This document shows, piece by piece, positions 32,110-40,729 of a stretch of 64,000 bases of DNA. The notes beneath the pieces were generated by a model. The model was not told where the DNA came from, made no database searches, and saw only the letters and a program-made list of their open reading frames with translations. Source of the stretch: Gemmatimonas sp. (GTDB lineage Bacteria > Gemmatimonadota > Gemmatimonadetes > Gemmatimonadales > Gemmatimonadaceae); NCBI RefSeq assembly GCF_031426495.1, contig NZ_JANPLK010000021.1, forward strand, positions 67,889 to 131,888, read 5' to 3'. Both the position numbers and the translations under genes were made by a program. The first letter of the stretch is position 1. Each line of letters opens with the position of its first letter.

Positions 32110-35100
32110 TCCTACGGTCTTCCTCCTCGTCCGGACCGAACGGCGAACCACCGCCCATCGCGCCCTTGTTCTCGACGCGTAGCTTGCCCTTCACGATGGT
32201 CGTGCCGACCTGCAGCACGATGCCGTAGTCGCCCGTGTCAGCGGTGCCGCCACCGCCGAACCCACCGAATCCGCCGCCGCCACGACCACCCGGCGCCGGC
32301 GCCGGAAGGCCGATCAGCGAGAAGATCTTGATCACGGCTGCGCTCGGTGCCGCCGGTTGTGCGATCACCGGTGCCTGCACGGCGCCGGCACGCGGCGGGG
32401 CCGCTTCAGCCGGACGCGCGCAGAACGGTTCCCACTGCGTGAGCGGACGCTCGCAGCTGCCCGCGCCGCCACGTCCACCACCACCACCTCCGCCACGGCC
32501 GCCGAACGGCACGTTGCCGAGCCCCGGCGGATTGATCAGGGCACGAGCCTGCGCGATGGCGGCGCTGTCGAACTTGGCCTTGGTGAGAGAATCGAGCACC
32601 TGCGGTGCCCGCACGGCGCGCAGGATGCTGTCGCGCTTCTCGCTGGCCGAGAGGGCCGCGCGACCGGTCGGGCGCGGCGTGATCGCATACGCCCACGTGA
32701 CCGTGTGCAAACCCGGAGCGCCCGGGCCGGTGAGCGTGGTGAGCGTGTCACCGCCGGCGTCCACGATGCTGATGCGGGCCGACGTCGAGCCAGGCGTCGT
32801 GATGCGATACGAAATCGCGGCCCCGTACGCCGGGTTCTGCGTCGCAAAGAAATTCTGTGCATTGCCGTTGCCGCTCGCGCCGCGCAGCGGTTCTTCGCCC
32901 CACTGGAAGCCCGTCTTCGGCGAGAACAGATGCACCGGCTTGGCGGCCACGGCTGCCGTCATTTCCTGCAACGGCGCCACGTCCACGATCCAGAAGCCAC
33001 GACCATGCGTGGCCGCAATCAGTTCACGGTCACGCGGATGAATCTGCAGGTCGTACACCGGCACGCTGGGCAGATTCGCCATGAAGCGCGACCAGGTGGC
33101 ACCACGATCGATCGACGCGTACACGCCGATGGAGGTGCCAACGTACAGGAGATCGCGGTTCATGGGATCTTCGCGCACCACGTGCAGGAAGTCACCCGGG
33201 CCACCGGTGGGCAGGTTGTTCACGATCGACGAGAACGACTTGCCGCCGTCCTTTGACATGAACAGATGCGGGCGGAAATCACCCCAGCGGTGATTGTCGA
33301 AGGCCACGTACACGACGTTGGTGTCGAACTTCGACGCTTCGATTCGCGTGACGTACACTTCGCCGCCGTTCGGCAGTCCCTGAATGCGCGACGACAGATT
33401 CTCCCACGTGGCGCCATCGTTCGACGACTTCCACACGTTGCCGTCGTCGGTGCCGGCGTACAGCAGGCCGGGCTTGGCCGGGCTCTCTTCGAGCGCCACG
33501 ATCGTGCCGTACGTCTCGGCGCCGGTCGCGTCGAGCGTGATACCACCCGTGAGACGCAACGCGGTGTCGAGCTTCGCCGTGAGGTTCTTCGAGAGATCGG
33601 GCGAGATGATGCGCAGATCTTCGCCACGCTTGGTCGACTTCAGCACCTTGTTGCCGGCGAAGTAGACCACCGACGGATTGTGCGGCGAGAGAAAGAACGG
33701 CGCGTTCCAGTTGTAGCGGATCGACAGCTCGGTAGAGTCCTTCACCTGCTGCGCGCGGAGTGCTGCGATTGCCGTGTTCTGGGCCTTGGTGGCGGCCACG
33801 AGCGGGTTGCCACGAAGGACGGCGATCGAGTCTTCCCACTGCTTGTAGCGCGCCTGCCACGTGGGCTTGGCGAAGGCCATGCGCTCACCGCTCTTCAGGT
33901 TCACGCGCGACACGTTGCCGCCCTGCGACTCGCCGTACACGACGTTCGGATCGGTCGGGTCCATCGCGGCGTAAAAGCCGTCACCGCCGGCGATCGTGAA
34001 CCAGTAGCCGAGGCTCGTGGTCGGCGTGCGACGCTTGCTCGGGCCACACCAGGTGCCGTTATCCTGCGCCCCGCCGCAGATGTTGTATGGCACCGCCGTG
34101 TCGTACGCCACTTCGTAGAACTGCGCGACCGGAATGTTCTGGCCCTGCACGAAGTTGCCGCCCTTGTCGAACGTGATGGCGATGCCGCCGTCATTGGCCA
34201 CCACCCAGCGCTCGGGATCACTCGGATCGATCCAGATGCCGTGCGTATCGATGTGCACGCCGTTGGCGGTGGCGCGATTGGTCTTGCCGCCGTCTTCCGA
34301 CATCTGCAGGTCGGTGCTCGAGAAGTACACGCGGTCCGGGTTCTTCGGATCGCTGCGCACCTGCGAATAGTAGAACGGACGCACGTTGTAGTTGTTCATC
34401 TGCGCCCACGTGGCGCCGCCGTCGGTGCTCTTCCAGAGCCCGTTGTTCTTCGGGCTCCGCTCGCCGACGATCGGGCCGGTCGCGTTGGCGGCGGCTTCGA
34501 TCATCATGTACATGACGTTCGGATTCATCGCGTTGATGTCGAGCGTCATGCGTCCCTTCTGACCGGCCGGGAATCCGCCGCCCTTCACTTCCGCCCACGT
34601 GGTGCCCCCGTCGGTGCTCTTCCAGAGCGCCGAGCCCGGGCCGCCGCTGAACAGCGAGTACGGCGTGCGACGCCGCTCCCAGCTGGTGGCGAACACGACG
34701 TTCGGATCCTTCGGGTTGAGGGCCACGTCGATCATGCCCGCCTTGTCGCTGACGAACTTCACCAGCTGCCAGGTGGTGCCGCCGTCGGTGGTCTTGTACA
34801 GGCCACGCTCCGGGTTGGAACGCCACGCGGCACCGAGCGCGGCCACGTACACCACGTTTGGGTTGCTCGGGTGCACCGCGATGCGACCGATGTGCTCGGT
34901 CTTCTCGAGTCCCTTGGCGGTCCAGGTGATGCCACCGTCGGTCGACTTGAAGATGCCGCCGCCTGGCTCGATGGAGTTCCGCGAGTTCGGCTCACCGGTG
35001 CCGGCCCACACCTGCTGCGTGTCCGACGGGGCGATGGCGAGCATCCCCATCGAAATCACACGCTTGTCGTCGAACACCGGCCGCCACGTGGTGCCGTTGT

Positions 35101-35323
35101 TGGTGGTCTTCCAGATGCCACCACCCGCGGCAGCGGCGAACAGGGTCTTGGATGGGCCAGGAATGCCGACCACGTCGGACATGCGGCCCATGAAGTTGGC
35201 GGGGCCGACCGTACGCCAGCGCATGCCGGCCGCGGCCGCCGAGTCAAGCGCCTGTGCACCCAGCGACTGGGCACCCAGCAGCACGCCGCCAGCCAGCCAT
35301 GCGAGGGATGAAATTCGGGACAT
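32105..35323 (-). CDS. secreted sortilin/BNR-repeat beta-propeller protein
   Basis: The protein has 1072 residues from the ATG at 35323 (MSRISSLAWLAGGVLLG), with a signal peptide ending SLGAQ. Most of the length is VPS10/BNR repeats, many with the Asp-box pattern S-x-D-G-G-x-T-W (KSTDGGITW, KTTDGGTTW, KSTDGGTTW, KSSNDGATW, MSKDGGKSF), which form one or two large beta-propellers. The C-terminal part carries a Gly-rich low-complexity tail (GGRGGGGGGGRGGAG and GGRGGGGFGGFGGGG). Such proteins are common in Gemmatimonadota and Bacteroidota; catalytic activity is doubtful and substrate binding more likely. A paralogue is at 56930-59932. Confidence 0.88.
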   Translation of the reverse strand: MSRISSLAWLAGGVLLGAQSLGAQALDSAAAAGMRWRTVGPANFMGRMSDVVGIPGPSKTLFAAAAGGGIWKTTNNGTTWRPVFDDKRVISMGMLAIAPSDTQQVWAGTGEPNSRNSIEPGGGIFKSTDGGITWTAKGLEKTEHIGRIAVHPSNPNVVYVAALGAAWRSNPERGLYKTTDGGTTWQLVKFVSDKAGMIDVALNPKDPNVVFATSWERRRTPYSLFSGGPGSALWKSTDGGTTWAEVKGGGFPAGQKGRMTLDINAMNPNVMYMMIEAAANATGPIVGERSPKNNGLWKSTDGGATWAQMNNYNVRPFYYSQVRSDPKNPDRVYFSSTDLQMSEDGGKTNRATANGVHIDTHGIWIDPSDPERWVVANDGGIAITFDKGGNFVQGQNIPVAQFYEVAYDTAVPYNICGGAQDNGTWCGPSKRRTPTTSLGYWFTIAGGDGFYAAMDPTDPNVVYGESQGGNVSRVNLKSGERMAFAKPTWQARYKQWEDSIAVLRGNPLVAATKAQNTAIAALRAQQVKDSTELSIRYNWNAPFFLSPHNPSVVYFAGNKVLKSTKRGEDLRIISPDLSKNLTAKLDTALRLTGGITLDATGAETYGTIVALEESPAKPGLLYAGTDDGNVWKSSNDGATWENLSSRIQGLPNGGEVYVTRIEASKFDTNVVYVAFDNHRWGDFRPHLFMSKDGGKSFSSIVNNLPTGGPGDFLHVVREDPMNRDLLYVGTSIGVYASIDRGATWSRFMANLPSVPVYDLQIHPRDRELIAATHGRGFWIVDVAPLQEMTAAVAAKPVHLFSPKTGFQWGEEPLRGASGNGNAQNFFATQNPAYGAAISYRITTPGSTSARISIVDAGGDTLTTLTGPGAPGLHTVTWAYAITPRPTGRAALSASEKRDSILRAVRAPQVLDSLTKAKFDSAAIAQARALINPPGLGNVPFGGRGGGGGGGRGGAGSCERPLTQWEPFCARPAEAAPPRAGAVQAPVIAQPAAPSAAVIKIFSLIGLPAPAPGGRGGGGFGGFGGGGTADTGDYGIVLQVGTTIVKGKLRVENKGAMGGGSPFGPDEEEDRRK

Positions 35324-35393
35324 AGGGGAACGGTGGAAGGAGACTTGCAGGTTCACCATGGAAAACGTACGACCCCTCCCACACGTTTAGCCA

Positions 35394-36446
35394 ATGACTC
35401 AAACTCTCGGTTTTGCCGCGTTCAGCGCGGCTGCTCCCCTCGGTCCGTGGAGCTTCGAGCGCCGTGCACCCGGCCCGAACGATGTGCAGATCCAGATTCT
35501 CTTCTGCGGCATCTGCCATTCCGACCTGCACACCGTGCGGGGTGAATGGGGCCCGATCGCCTATCCGCAGGTGCCGGGGCACGAAATTGTGGGCCGGGTC
35601 GTGTCGACCGGCGCTGACGTCACGCGGTTCAAGGCGGGCGACATGGTGGGCGTGGGCTGCATCGTCGATAGCTGCCGCACCTGCCCCTCCTGCGAAGAAG
35701 GGCTCGAGCAGTACTGCGAAGGTGGCATGACCGGCACGTATGGCGGCGTCGAAAAGCAGACGGGCCTGCCCACGCAGGGCGGCTACGCGAACGCGATCGT
35801 GGTCGACGACCGCTATGTGCTGCATATCCCTGAGGGCATGGACCCGGCCGGTGCCGCGCCGCTGCTCTGTGCCGGCATCACTACCTTCTCGCCGCTCCGC
35901 CACTGGAAGGTCGGTCCCGGCAGCCGCGTTGGTGTGGTCGGCCTCGGCGGACTGGGACACATGGCAGTGAAGCTGGCCGCCGCGATGGGCGCGCATGTTG
36001 TGGTGCTCACGACCTCGCCGTCCAAGGTCGACGACGCCAAACGCCTCGGCGCCCACGAGGTCGTGATTTCGTCGGACGCGGCGGCCATGAAGTCCGCGCG
36101 AAACTCGCTCGACCTCATCATCGACACGGTCAGCGCGTCGCACGATCTGGAGGCCGAGTTCGCTCTACTCAAGCGGGACGGCGCCGTCTGCCTGCTGGGC
36201 GGCACGCCCGAGGCGCATCGCTACCCCGGCGCCTTCTCGTTCATCATGAAGCGGAAGAAGCTGGCCGGTTCGCTCATCGGTGGCATCCCGGAAACGCAGG
36301 AAATGCTCGACTTCTGCGCGGCCCACAACATCGTCGCCGACATCGAAGTCGTCGCTGCATCGGCCATCAATGAGGCCTACGAGCGCATGCTCAAAGCCGA
36401 CGTGAAGTACCGCTTCGTGATCGATATCAGCACGCTCGAAGCCTGA
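35394..36446 (+). CDS. zinc-dependent NADP alcohol dehydrogenase (YahK/Ahr type)
   Basis: The protein has 350 residues. The catalytic zinc site is GICHSDLH (Cys41, His42) with PGHEIVG (His63, Glu64). The structural zinc site has Cys at 94, 97, 100 and 108 (CRTCPSCEEGLEQYC). The Rossmann motif is VGLGGLGHMAVKLA. C-terminal SLIGGIPETQEMLDFCAAHNI is typical of the cinnamyl-alcohol-dehydrogenase-like bacterial reductases that reduce broad-range aldehydes with NADPH. It is divergent from the sortilin-like gene with a 70-bp intergenic region. Confidence 0.93.
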   Translation: MTQTLGFAAFSAAAPLGPWSFERRAPGPNDVQIQILFCGICHSDLHTVRGEWGPIAYPQVPGHEIVGRVVSTGADVTRFKAGDMVGVGCIVDSCRTCPSCEEGLEQYCEGGMTGTYGGVEKQTGLPTQGGYANAIVVDDRYVLHIPEGMDPAGAAPLLCAGITTFSPLRHWKVGPGSRVGVVGLGGLGHMAVKLAAAMGAHVVVLTTSPSKVDDAKRLGAHEVVISSDAAAMKSARNSLDLIIDTVSASHDLEAEFALLKRDGAVCLLGGTPEAHRYPGAFSFIMKRKKLAGSLIGGIPETQEMLDFCAAHNIVADIEVVAASAINEAYERMLKADVKYRFVIDISTLEA

Positions 36447-36519
36447 TCGAAGGCGGATGGGCGTACCCAGGCGCCCATCGACGGTGACGGACAGCGGCGA
36501 GGACCGTTAGCATTGGGAC

Positions 36520-37242
36520 ATGTCGCCCGCACTGCTTTCGGAAGGGCTTGACCCGGACTCGATCCTCGTCGTCGAAGATGACGCGGATCTCCGGGATGTG
36601 CTCGTGCACACCCTCGGCACGATCTGCCGTTCGGTCCGTACCGCGTCCACGTTCTCCGACGCCGTGCGTGAATGCACCGTCAGGGCGCCGGATTTGGTGC
36701 TGCTCGATCTCGGGCTGCCCGATGGCGACGGCGCCGACCTGCTGCTACGACTGCGTGGCATCACTGACGTGCCGATCATCGTGCTGTCCGGGCGGGCGGA
36801 AGAGGAGGAAAAAGTGGCGCTGCTCGATGCCGGCGCCGACGATTTCATCATCAAGCCCTGTGGTGCCGGCGAGTTGCTGGCCCGTGTGCGCGGGCAGATG
36901 CGACGCTCGGCCACGTCAACGGCGGCTCGTTCGTGGGCGCGCATCACCACCGACGGCGTCGAAATCGACCTCGTCGCGCAACGCGTGGTCCGGCACGGTG
37001 AGCCGCAGCGACTCACACCCACCGAATGGGCGCTGCTGCGCGCCCTCGTGTTGCATGCCGGGCGTGCGCTGTCCCCGCGCGAGTTGTGGGATCTCGTGTG
37101 GGCCCGTGAGTTCGGTGACTTCGCCACACACGTGCGCGTACACATGACACACCTGCGACGGAAAGTCGAACCCGATCCGTCGGTACCGCGCCTGATCATC
37201 ACCGAGCCGGGCGTGGGCTATCGATTCGTTGGCCCCGGCTAG
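36520..37242 (+). CDS. OmpR-family response regulator (KdpE-like)
   Basis: The protein has 240 residues. The receiver domain has ILVVEDDADLRDVL (acidic pocket), LVLLDLGLPDGDG (phosphorylated Asp) and FIIKPCGAGELLARV (conserved Lys). The C-terminal winged helix has LTPTEWALLRALVLHAGRA, RVHMTHLRRKVEPDP and GYRFVGPG. It lies 10 nt upstream of the sensor kinase and resembles KdpE, but no kdpFABC genes are in the window, so the output is unknown. Confidence 0.92.
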   Translation: MSPALLSEGLDPDSILVVEDDADLRDVLVHTLGTICRSVRTASTFSDAVRECTVRAPDLVLLDLGLPDGDGADLLLRLRGITDVPIIVLSGRAEEEEKVALLDAGADDFIIKPCGAGELLARVRGQMRRSATSTAARSWARITTDGVEIDLVAQRVVRHGEPQRLTPTEWALLRALVLHAGRALSPRELWDLVWAREFGDFATHVRVHMTHLRRKVEPDPSVPRLIITEPGVGYRFVGPG

Positions 37243-37252
37243 GCGGGCCGGC

Positions 37253-38377
37253 ATGCGGTCGACGGCCCATACATGGGTGATCTGGCTGGGCCTCTACGCC
37301 ATGGCCACCCTGTTCTTCATCCGCCTCGACGAGCTTCCGGAGCTCCGCACGTCGCACGGCATCTTGGTGTATCTGCTGCTCATCATCGGCGCCAGCCGAC
37401 AGGGCGGCCGTTGGCTCTCCCTCGTGATGGTCGCGCTCGGCTACATCGCCGTCGATGCGCTCTTCGTGCCGCCACGGTTCGGATTCGGCACCGAGCGGCG
37501 GTTCGACCCGCTCATTTTGATCGGGTTTCTGATCACCGGCGTCGTGATCTCGCAGCTGTTCGCGGGGCTGCAACGCGCGGCGCGGCTGGCGAACGAACGA
37601 TCAGCGGAGGTGGCTCGCCTCAGTGATGCCCGCGTGCAGCTCGAGCGCGAAGTATCGGCGGCGCGGGTCCTGCGTGACGCCGATCGTCTCAAGAACGCGC
37701 TTCTGCTGTCGCTCTCGCACGACCTCCGCTCGCCGGTGGCTACGCTCGCGCTGCTGTCGGATCCGGAGTCGGCCTTCACGCCCGACGCGGCGATGCCTCG
37801 GATAAGCGATCAGGCCGAACGCCTTGGCGAGTTCATTCAGACGCTACAGCGGTTCGCGAATTCCGGCGCCGGCTCCCCACTCGAGATGGCACGCCATGAC
37901 GCCGAGGCGCTGGTGCAGACGGCGCTTCGTTCATCGGAAGCGCTGCTGGTCGCGCGCGACGTGCAGGTCACGTGGCCGATCGGTGCACCGCTCGGTGTAT
38001 ACTGCGACTTCACACTGGCGCTGCAAGTGCTGGGCAATCTGCTGCAGAACGCCGCGCGCTACTCCCCACCGGGAACGCCGATCGAGGTGGCGATCCTTCC
38101 CGCCGCGCATCTCACCGAGATCGTCGTGGCCGATCGCGGCCCAGGCGTGAACGACGCCGACGTGGAGCGGATCTTTTCCCCGCTCAACCGACACGCCTCA
38201 CCGCTCGATCCGCACCAGGAGCGCATGGGCATGGGACTGTCGATTGCGCGCACGTTCGCCCGGGCCCAGCGCGGCGATGTGCGCTATCGCGCGCGCGATG
38301 GCGGGGGGTCGGAATTCGTGCTGGTAGTCGCGTCAGCCTCTGCGTCAGCCTCAGCGATCGAGGCCAACGCTATTTGA
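37253..38377 (+). CDS. sensor histidine kinase with DUF4118-type membrane domain
   Basis: The protein has 374 residues from the ATG at 37253. Three or four hydrophobic segments in the first 110 residues match the DUF4118 (KdpD-like) module. The transmitter follows: LSLSHDLRSPVATL (His to be phosphorylated), LLQNAARYSPPG (N box), VADRGPGVND (G1) and MGMGLSIARTFARA (G2). It lacks the N-terminal KdpD cytosolic domain. It forms a two-component system with the regulator just upstream. The last 8 nt overlap the convergent gene at 38370. Confidence 0.9.
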   Translation: MRSTAHTWVIWLGLYAMATLFFIRLDELPELRTSHGILVYLLLIIGASRQGGRWLSLVMVALGYIAVDALFVPPRFGFGTERRFDPLILIGFLITGVVISQLFAGLQRAARLANERSAEVARLSDARVQLEREVSAARVLRDADRLKNALLLSLSHDLRSPVATLALLSDPESAFTPDAAMPRISDQAERLGEFIQTLQRFANSGAGSPLEMARHDAEALVQTALRSSEALLVARDVQVTWPIGAPLGVYCDFTLALQVLGNLLQNAARYSPPGTPIEVAILPAAHLTEIVVADRGPGVNDADVERIFSPLNRHASPLDPHQERMGMGLSIARTFARAQRGDVRYRARDGGGSEFVLVVASASASASAIEANAI

Positions 38378-39485
38378 CGCAGGTGGTGAACAGATTGCGC
38401 TGCACGTCTTTCGGCGTCTTGACGTTCTCGTAGAAATCATCGTAGTAGCCCAGCGTGCTCTTCACCTTGTTGGGCGAGATCAGCTGGCCGATCTCATCGC
38501 GGTACAGCGCATAGATCGCGTCCTTCTTGGCGATGAACAGCTCGACGGCTTTCGGATAGGCCGCCTGGTGGGAGCAGTAGCCACGGAACTGCCGGTCACG
38601 CACGCGCGTCACCTTCATTTGCGGATCGACGCCAGCGTAGGTCGCGTCGATCGCGCCGGCGAAGTCGAAGTCGTACGACACGGGGAGATTGCGGCCATCG
38701 GCCAGCGCGATCACTTCGCCGTTGTGCAAGCCCCCGAACGAAAAGTCGGTGTTGCCGATGAAGTACTGGAAGGTGAAGGCGAGCGCGGAAATGTCGGGAT
38801 CGAGATCGTCGGCGGTTGCGCCCTTGCGATCGAGGATGGCGCCGTTCGCCCGACGCGCCACCTGGGCGGGATCTTCGATCAGGAACGAGTAACGCGTGAC
38901 CTCCACCTTACCGCTCGCGCTGTCGGCATACGACAGGCGCACGAGTCGCACCTTGTGGCTCACGTCCGTCACGAGCCGATTGATGCGATACAGCTGCGCC
39001 TCCTGCACCACGTATTGCTCGTAGGTGTCGAGATTGCGGCAGTACGTGACCAGCTTCGGCTCGTCCAAATCCTCCAGCAGCGTGCCCTTGCCGACTTTGT
39101 CCGCGACCTTGATGCGAATGGGCGGATAGTCGCAATGTTTGAGGCGCCAGATGCCGCGCGTCTTCACGCGCACCGGCACCGAGACCGTCTTGCCGTCTTC
39201 GCCCGTGTACGCAATCGTGCCGGTACGCCACGGCGCATCGGCCGTCTTGTCCTTCTTGATCTGCTTGATGTTCGCGGTGAGCGTGAGCTCGATCGGCTTC
39301 TCGCTCGCGAACATCGGTGGCGCCGGCATCTTCTTAGGCTTGGGCGGCCCGGCGTCCGCGAGACTGTCGGCGGCCGTCTTGGGTGCTTTCGGCTTCTTGG
39401 GTTTCTTGCCGGTGTCCTGGGCCTGGGCGGCCGATGCGCCGAGCATCAGCAGCACAGCCGCAACCACACGCGAAGCGCGAATCAT
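38370..39485 (-). CDS. secreted protein, weakly CotH-like
   Basis: The protein has 371 residues from the ATG at 39485, with AGGGAG upstream and a signal peptide ending AAQAQ. A Lys/Pro-rich linker (GKKPKKPKAPKTAAD) leads into a domain with PIELTLTANIKQIKKD, VRVKTRGIWRLKHCDYPPI and YVVQEAQLYRINRLVTDVSHK, a layout that recalls CotH-kinase-like proteins, though kinase residues are not clearly seen. Function is unknown. It is likely co-transcribed with the DUF4956 gene 26 bp upstream. CotH proteins and DUF4956 proteins are often neighbours, which supports the weak assignment. Confidence 0.6.
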   Translation of the reverse strand: MIRASRVVAAVLLMLGASAAQAQDTGKKPKKPKAPKTAADSLADAGPPKPKKMPAPPMFASEKPIELTLTANIKQIKKDKTADAPWRTGTIAYTGEDGKTVSVPVRVKTRGIWRLKHCDYPPIRIKVADKVGKGTLLEDLDEPKLVTYCRNLDTYEQYVVQEAQLYRINRLVTDVSHKVRLVRLSYADSASGKVEVTRYSFLIEDPAQVARRANGAILDRKGATADDLDPDISALAFTFQYFIGNTDFSFGGLHNGEVIALADGRNLPVSYDFDFAGAIDATYAGVDPQMKVTRVRDRQFRGYCSHQAAYPKAVELFIAKKDAIYALYRDEIGQLISPNKVKSTLGYYDDFYENVKTPKDVQRNLFTTCVK

Positions 39486-39511
39486 GAGTGTCTGGCTCCC
39501 TGACTTGATGG

Positions 39512-40669
39512 TCATACCACTTCCGCGCTGGCGACCTGCGTCGACCCCGCCGCACGCACGAGCGCGAGCAGCTCCTCGGGTCCGGTCTTCTTGCGCAGCT
39601 GAATCCGATACTCGAGCACCGACACGCCATCGGTCGACTCCATGCTGCCGAAGCGCCACGACTTCGTGAACTCCTGCAAACGGGGCTCGAGCACCCGTCG
39701 CAGCGCCGTCGCATTCTCGGTCTGCACGCGGAGAATGCGCTCTTCCACGACGGCCTGCATCTCGCCCGTATGATTGTTGGCCTGCGCGCGCTTCCAGGCC
39801 CGCTCGGCGATGCCTTCGAGCTGCTCACGTGTCATGTTCTTGAGCACCTCGTCGTCCACGCGCGCCACGAACGTGCCGGTGCGCGCGAGGTTCTTGGCGC
39901 GGCTGAGTCGGCGCTCCGCGATGCGTCCGTCCATCTCGACCGGTGCACTGCCGAAGTCGGTGTACCACAGAATCAGCGTGACCGCGTTGAAGCCGATCGA
40001 CAGCACGGCCGCGACCGGCAGGTTCACCGCCGATGACAAACCGATTGCCGTAGCGAGAAACACGTACACGGCGTCCTTGCTGTCGTCGAGTGTGTTGCGA
40101 AAGCGCACGGCGGCCACGATACCGGCCAGACTGAAGGCCAGCGCCAGCGAGTACTTCACGAGCAACACGATGCCCGCGACCACCGTGGGCAGAATGACCA
40201 GCAGCTGTACCACCGACTGCTGATACCCGCGCTTGGCCCGCGTGAGCAGGTACACCCACGCCACCGGCAGTGACAGCAGCACCGCCGCGGCCATCGCCAC
40301 CGCGACCGTGACCGCCAGCGTGACGTCGTCGAGCGGTGGCACAACGCGCGGCTCCGGCTCGGTGCCGGTGCCCAGCAGCGCTTCGAGTGACGCGGGAATA
40401 GCGGCCGAGCTGTGCGGCAGGAACCGCCAGAGCAGCGTCGCACCGCCGATGAGGACGATGTAGTACACGATGGCGCGTACGACCACGCGCGTACCGGCAT
40501 CGGCCCGTTTCACAGTGGTCGTCACGCGCGTTCCATCCTCGGGAGAGGCACTCGGTGGCTCGGCAGGGGTATCGGTCGACAAGGGCCGGGCTCGGGCCCG
40601 CGTCGCCCGTGCAGCAGGTGGTTGCTCCGGACTCGCACCAGTATCGTGCGAGTGGTGCATTCGCGCCAT
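39512..40669 (-). CDS. DUF4956 membrane protein
   Basis: The protein has 385 residues from the ATG at 40669 (MARMHHSHDTG); a second ATG at 40660 is possible. A disordered, Arg/Pro-rich N-terminus (about 1-60) precedes five hydrophobic segments (about 68-87, 115-135, 149-170, 178-194, 205-235). The motif AAVRFRNTLDDSKDAVYVFLATAIGLSSA is the signature of DUF4956. The C-terminal 140 residues are soluble and end in a ferredoxin-like stretch (SMESTDGVSVLEYRIQLRKK), resembling the companion domain found in this family. Partner of the CotH-like gene downstream; function unknown. Confidence 0.82.
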   Translation of the reverse strand: MARMHHSHDTGASPEQPPAARATRARARPLSTDTPAEPPSASPEDGTRVTTTVKRADAGTRVVVRAIVYYIVLIGGATLLWRFLPHSSAAIPASLEALLGTGTEPEPRVVPPLDDVTLAVTVAVAMAAAVLLSLPVAWVYLLTRAKRGYQQSVVQLLVILPTVVAGIVLLVKYSLALAFSLAGIVAAVRFRNTLDDSKDAVYVFLATAIGLSSAVNLPVAAVLSIGFNAVTLILWYTDFGSAPVEMDGRIAERRLSRAKNLARTGTFVARVDDEVLKNMTREQLEGIAERAWKRAQANNHTGEMQAVVEERILRVQTENATALRRVLEPRLQEFTKSWRFGSMESTDGVSVLEYRIQLRKKTGPEELLALVRAAGSTQVASAEVV

Positions 40670-40729
40670 GGGAGGTCGGGATGGGCCCGCGGCTTGCCGT
40701 GTATCACTCGCTGCTCCACATTCGCCCCC

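Noticed and set aside
33266..35311. 681-codon plus-strand frame opposite the sortilin-like gene
   Set aside because: It is His/Arg/Val-rich antisense composition created by codon bias; the opposite frame has a signal peptide and Asp-box repeats.
36520..38377. Naming the two-component pair KdpE/KdpD
   Set aside because: The kinase lacks the KdpD cytosolic domain and no kdpFABC genes are present.
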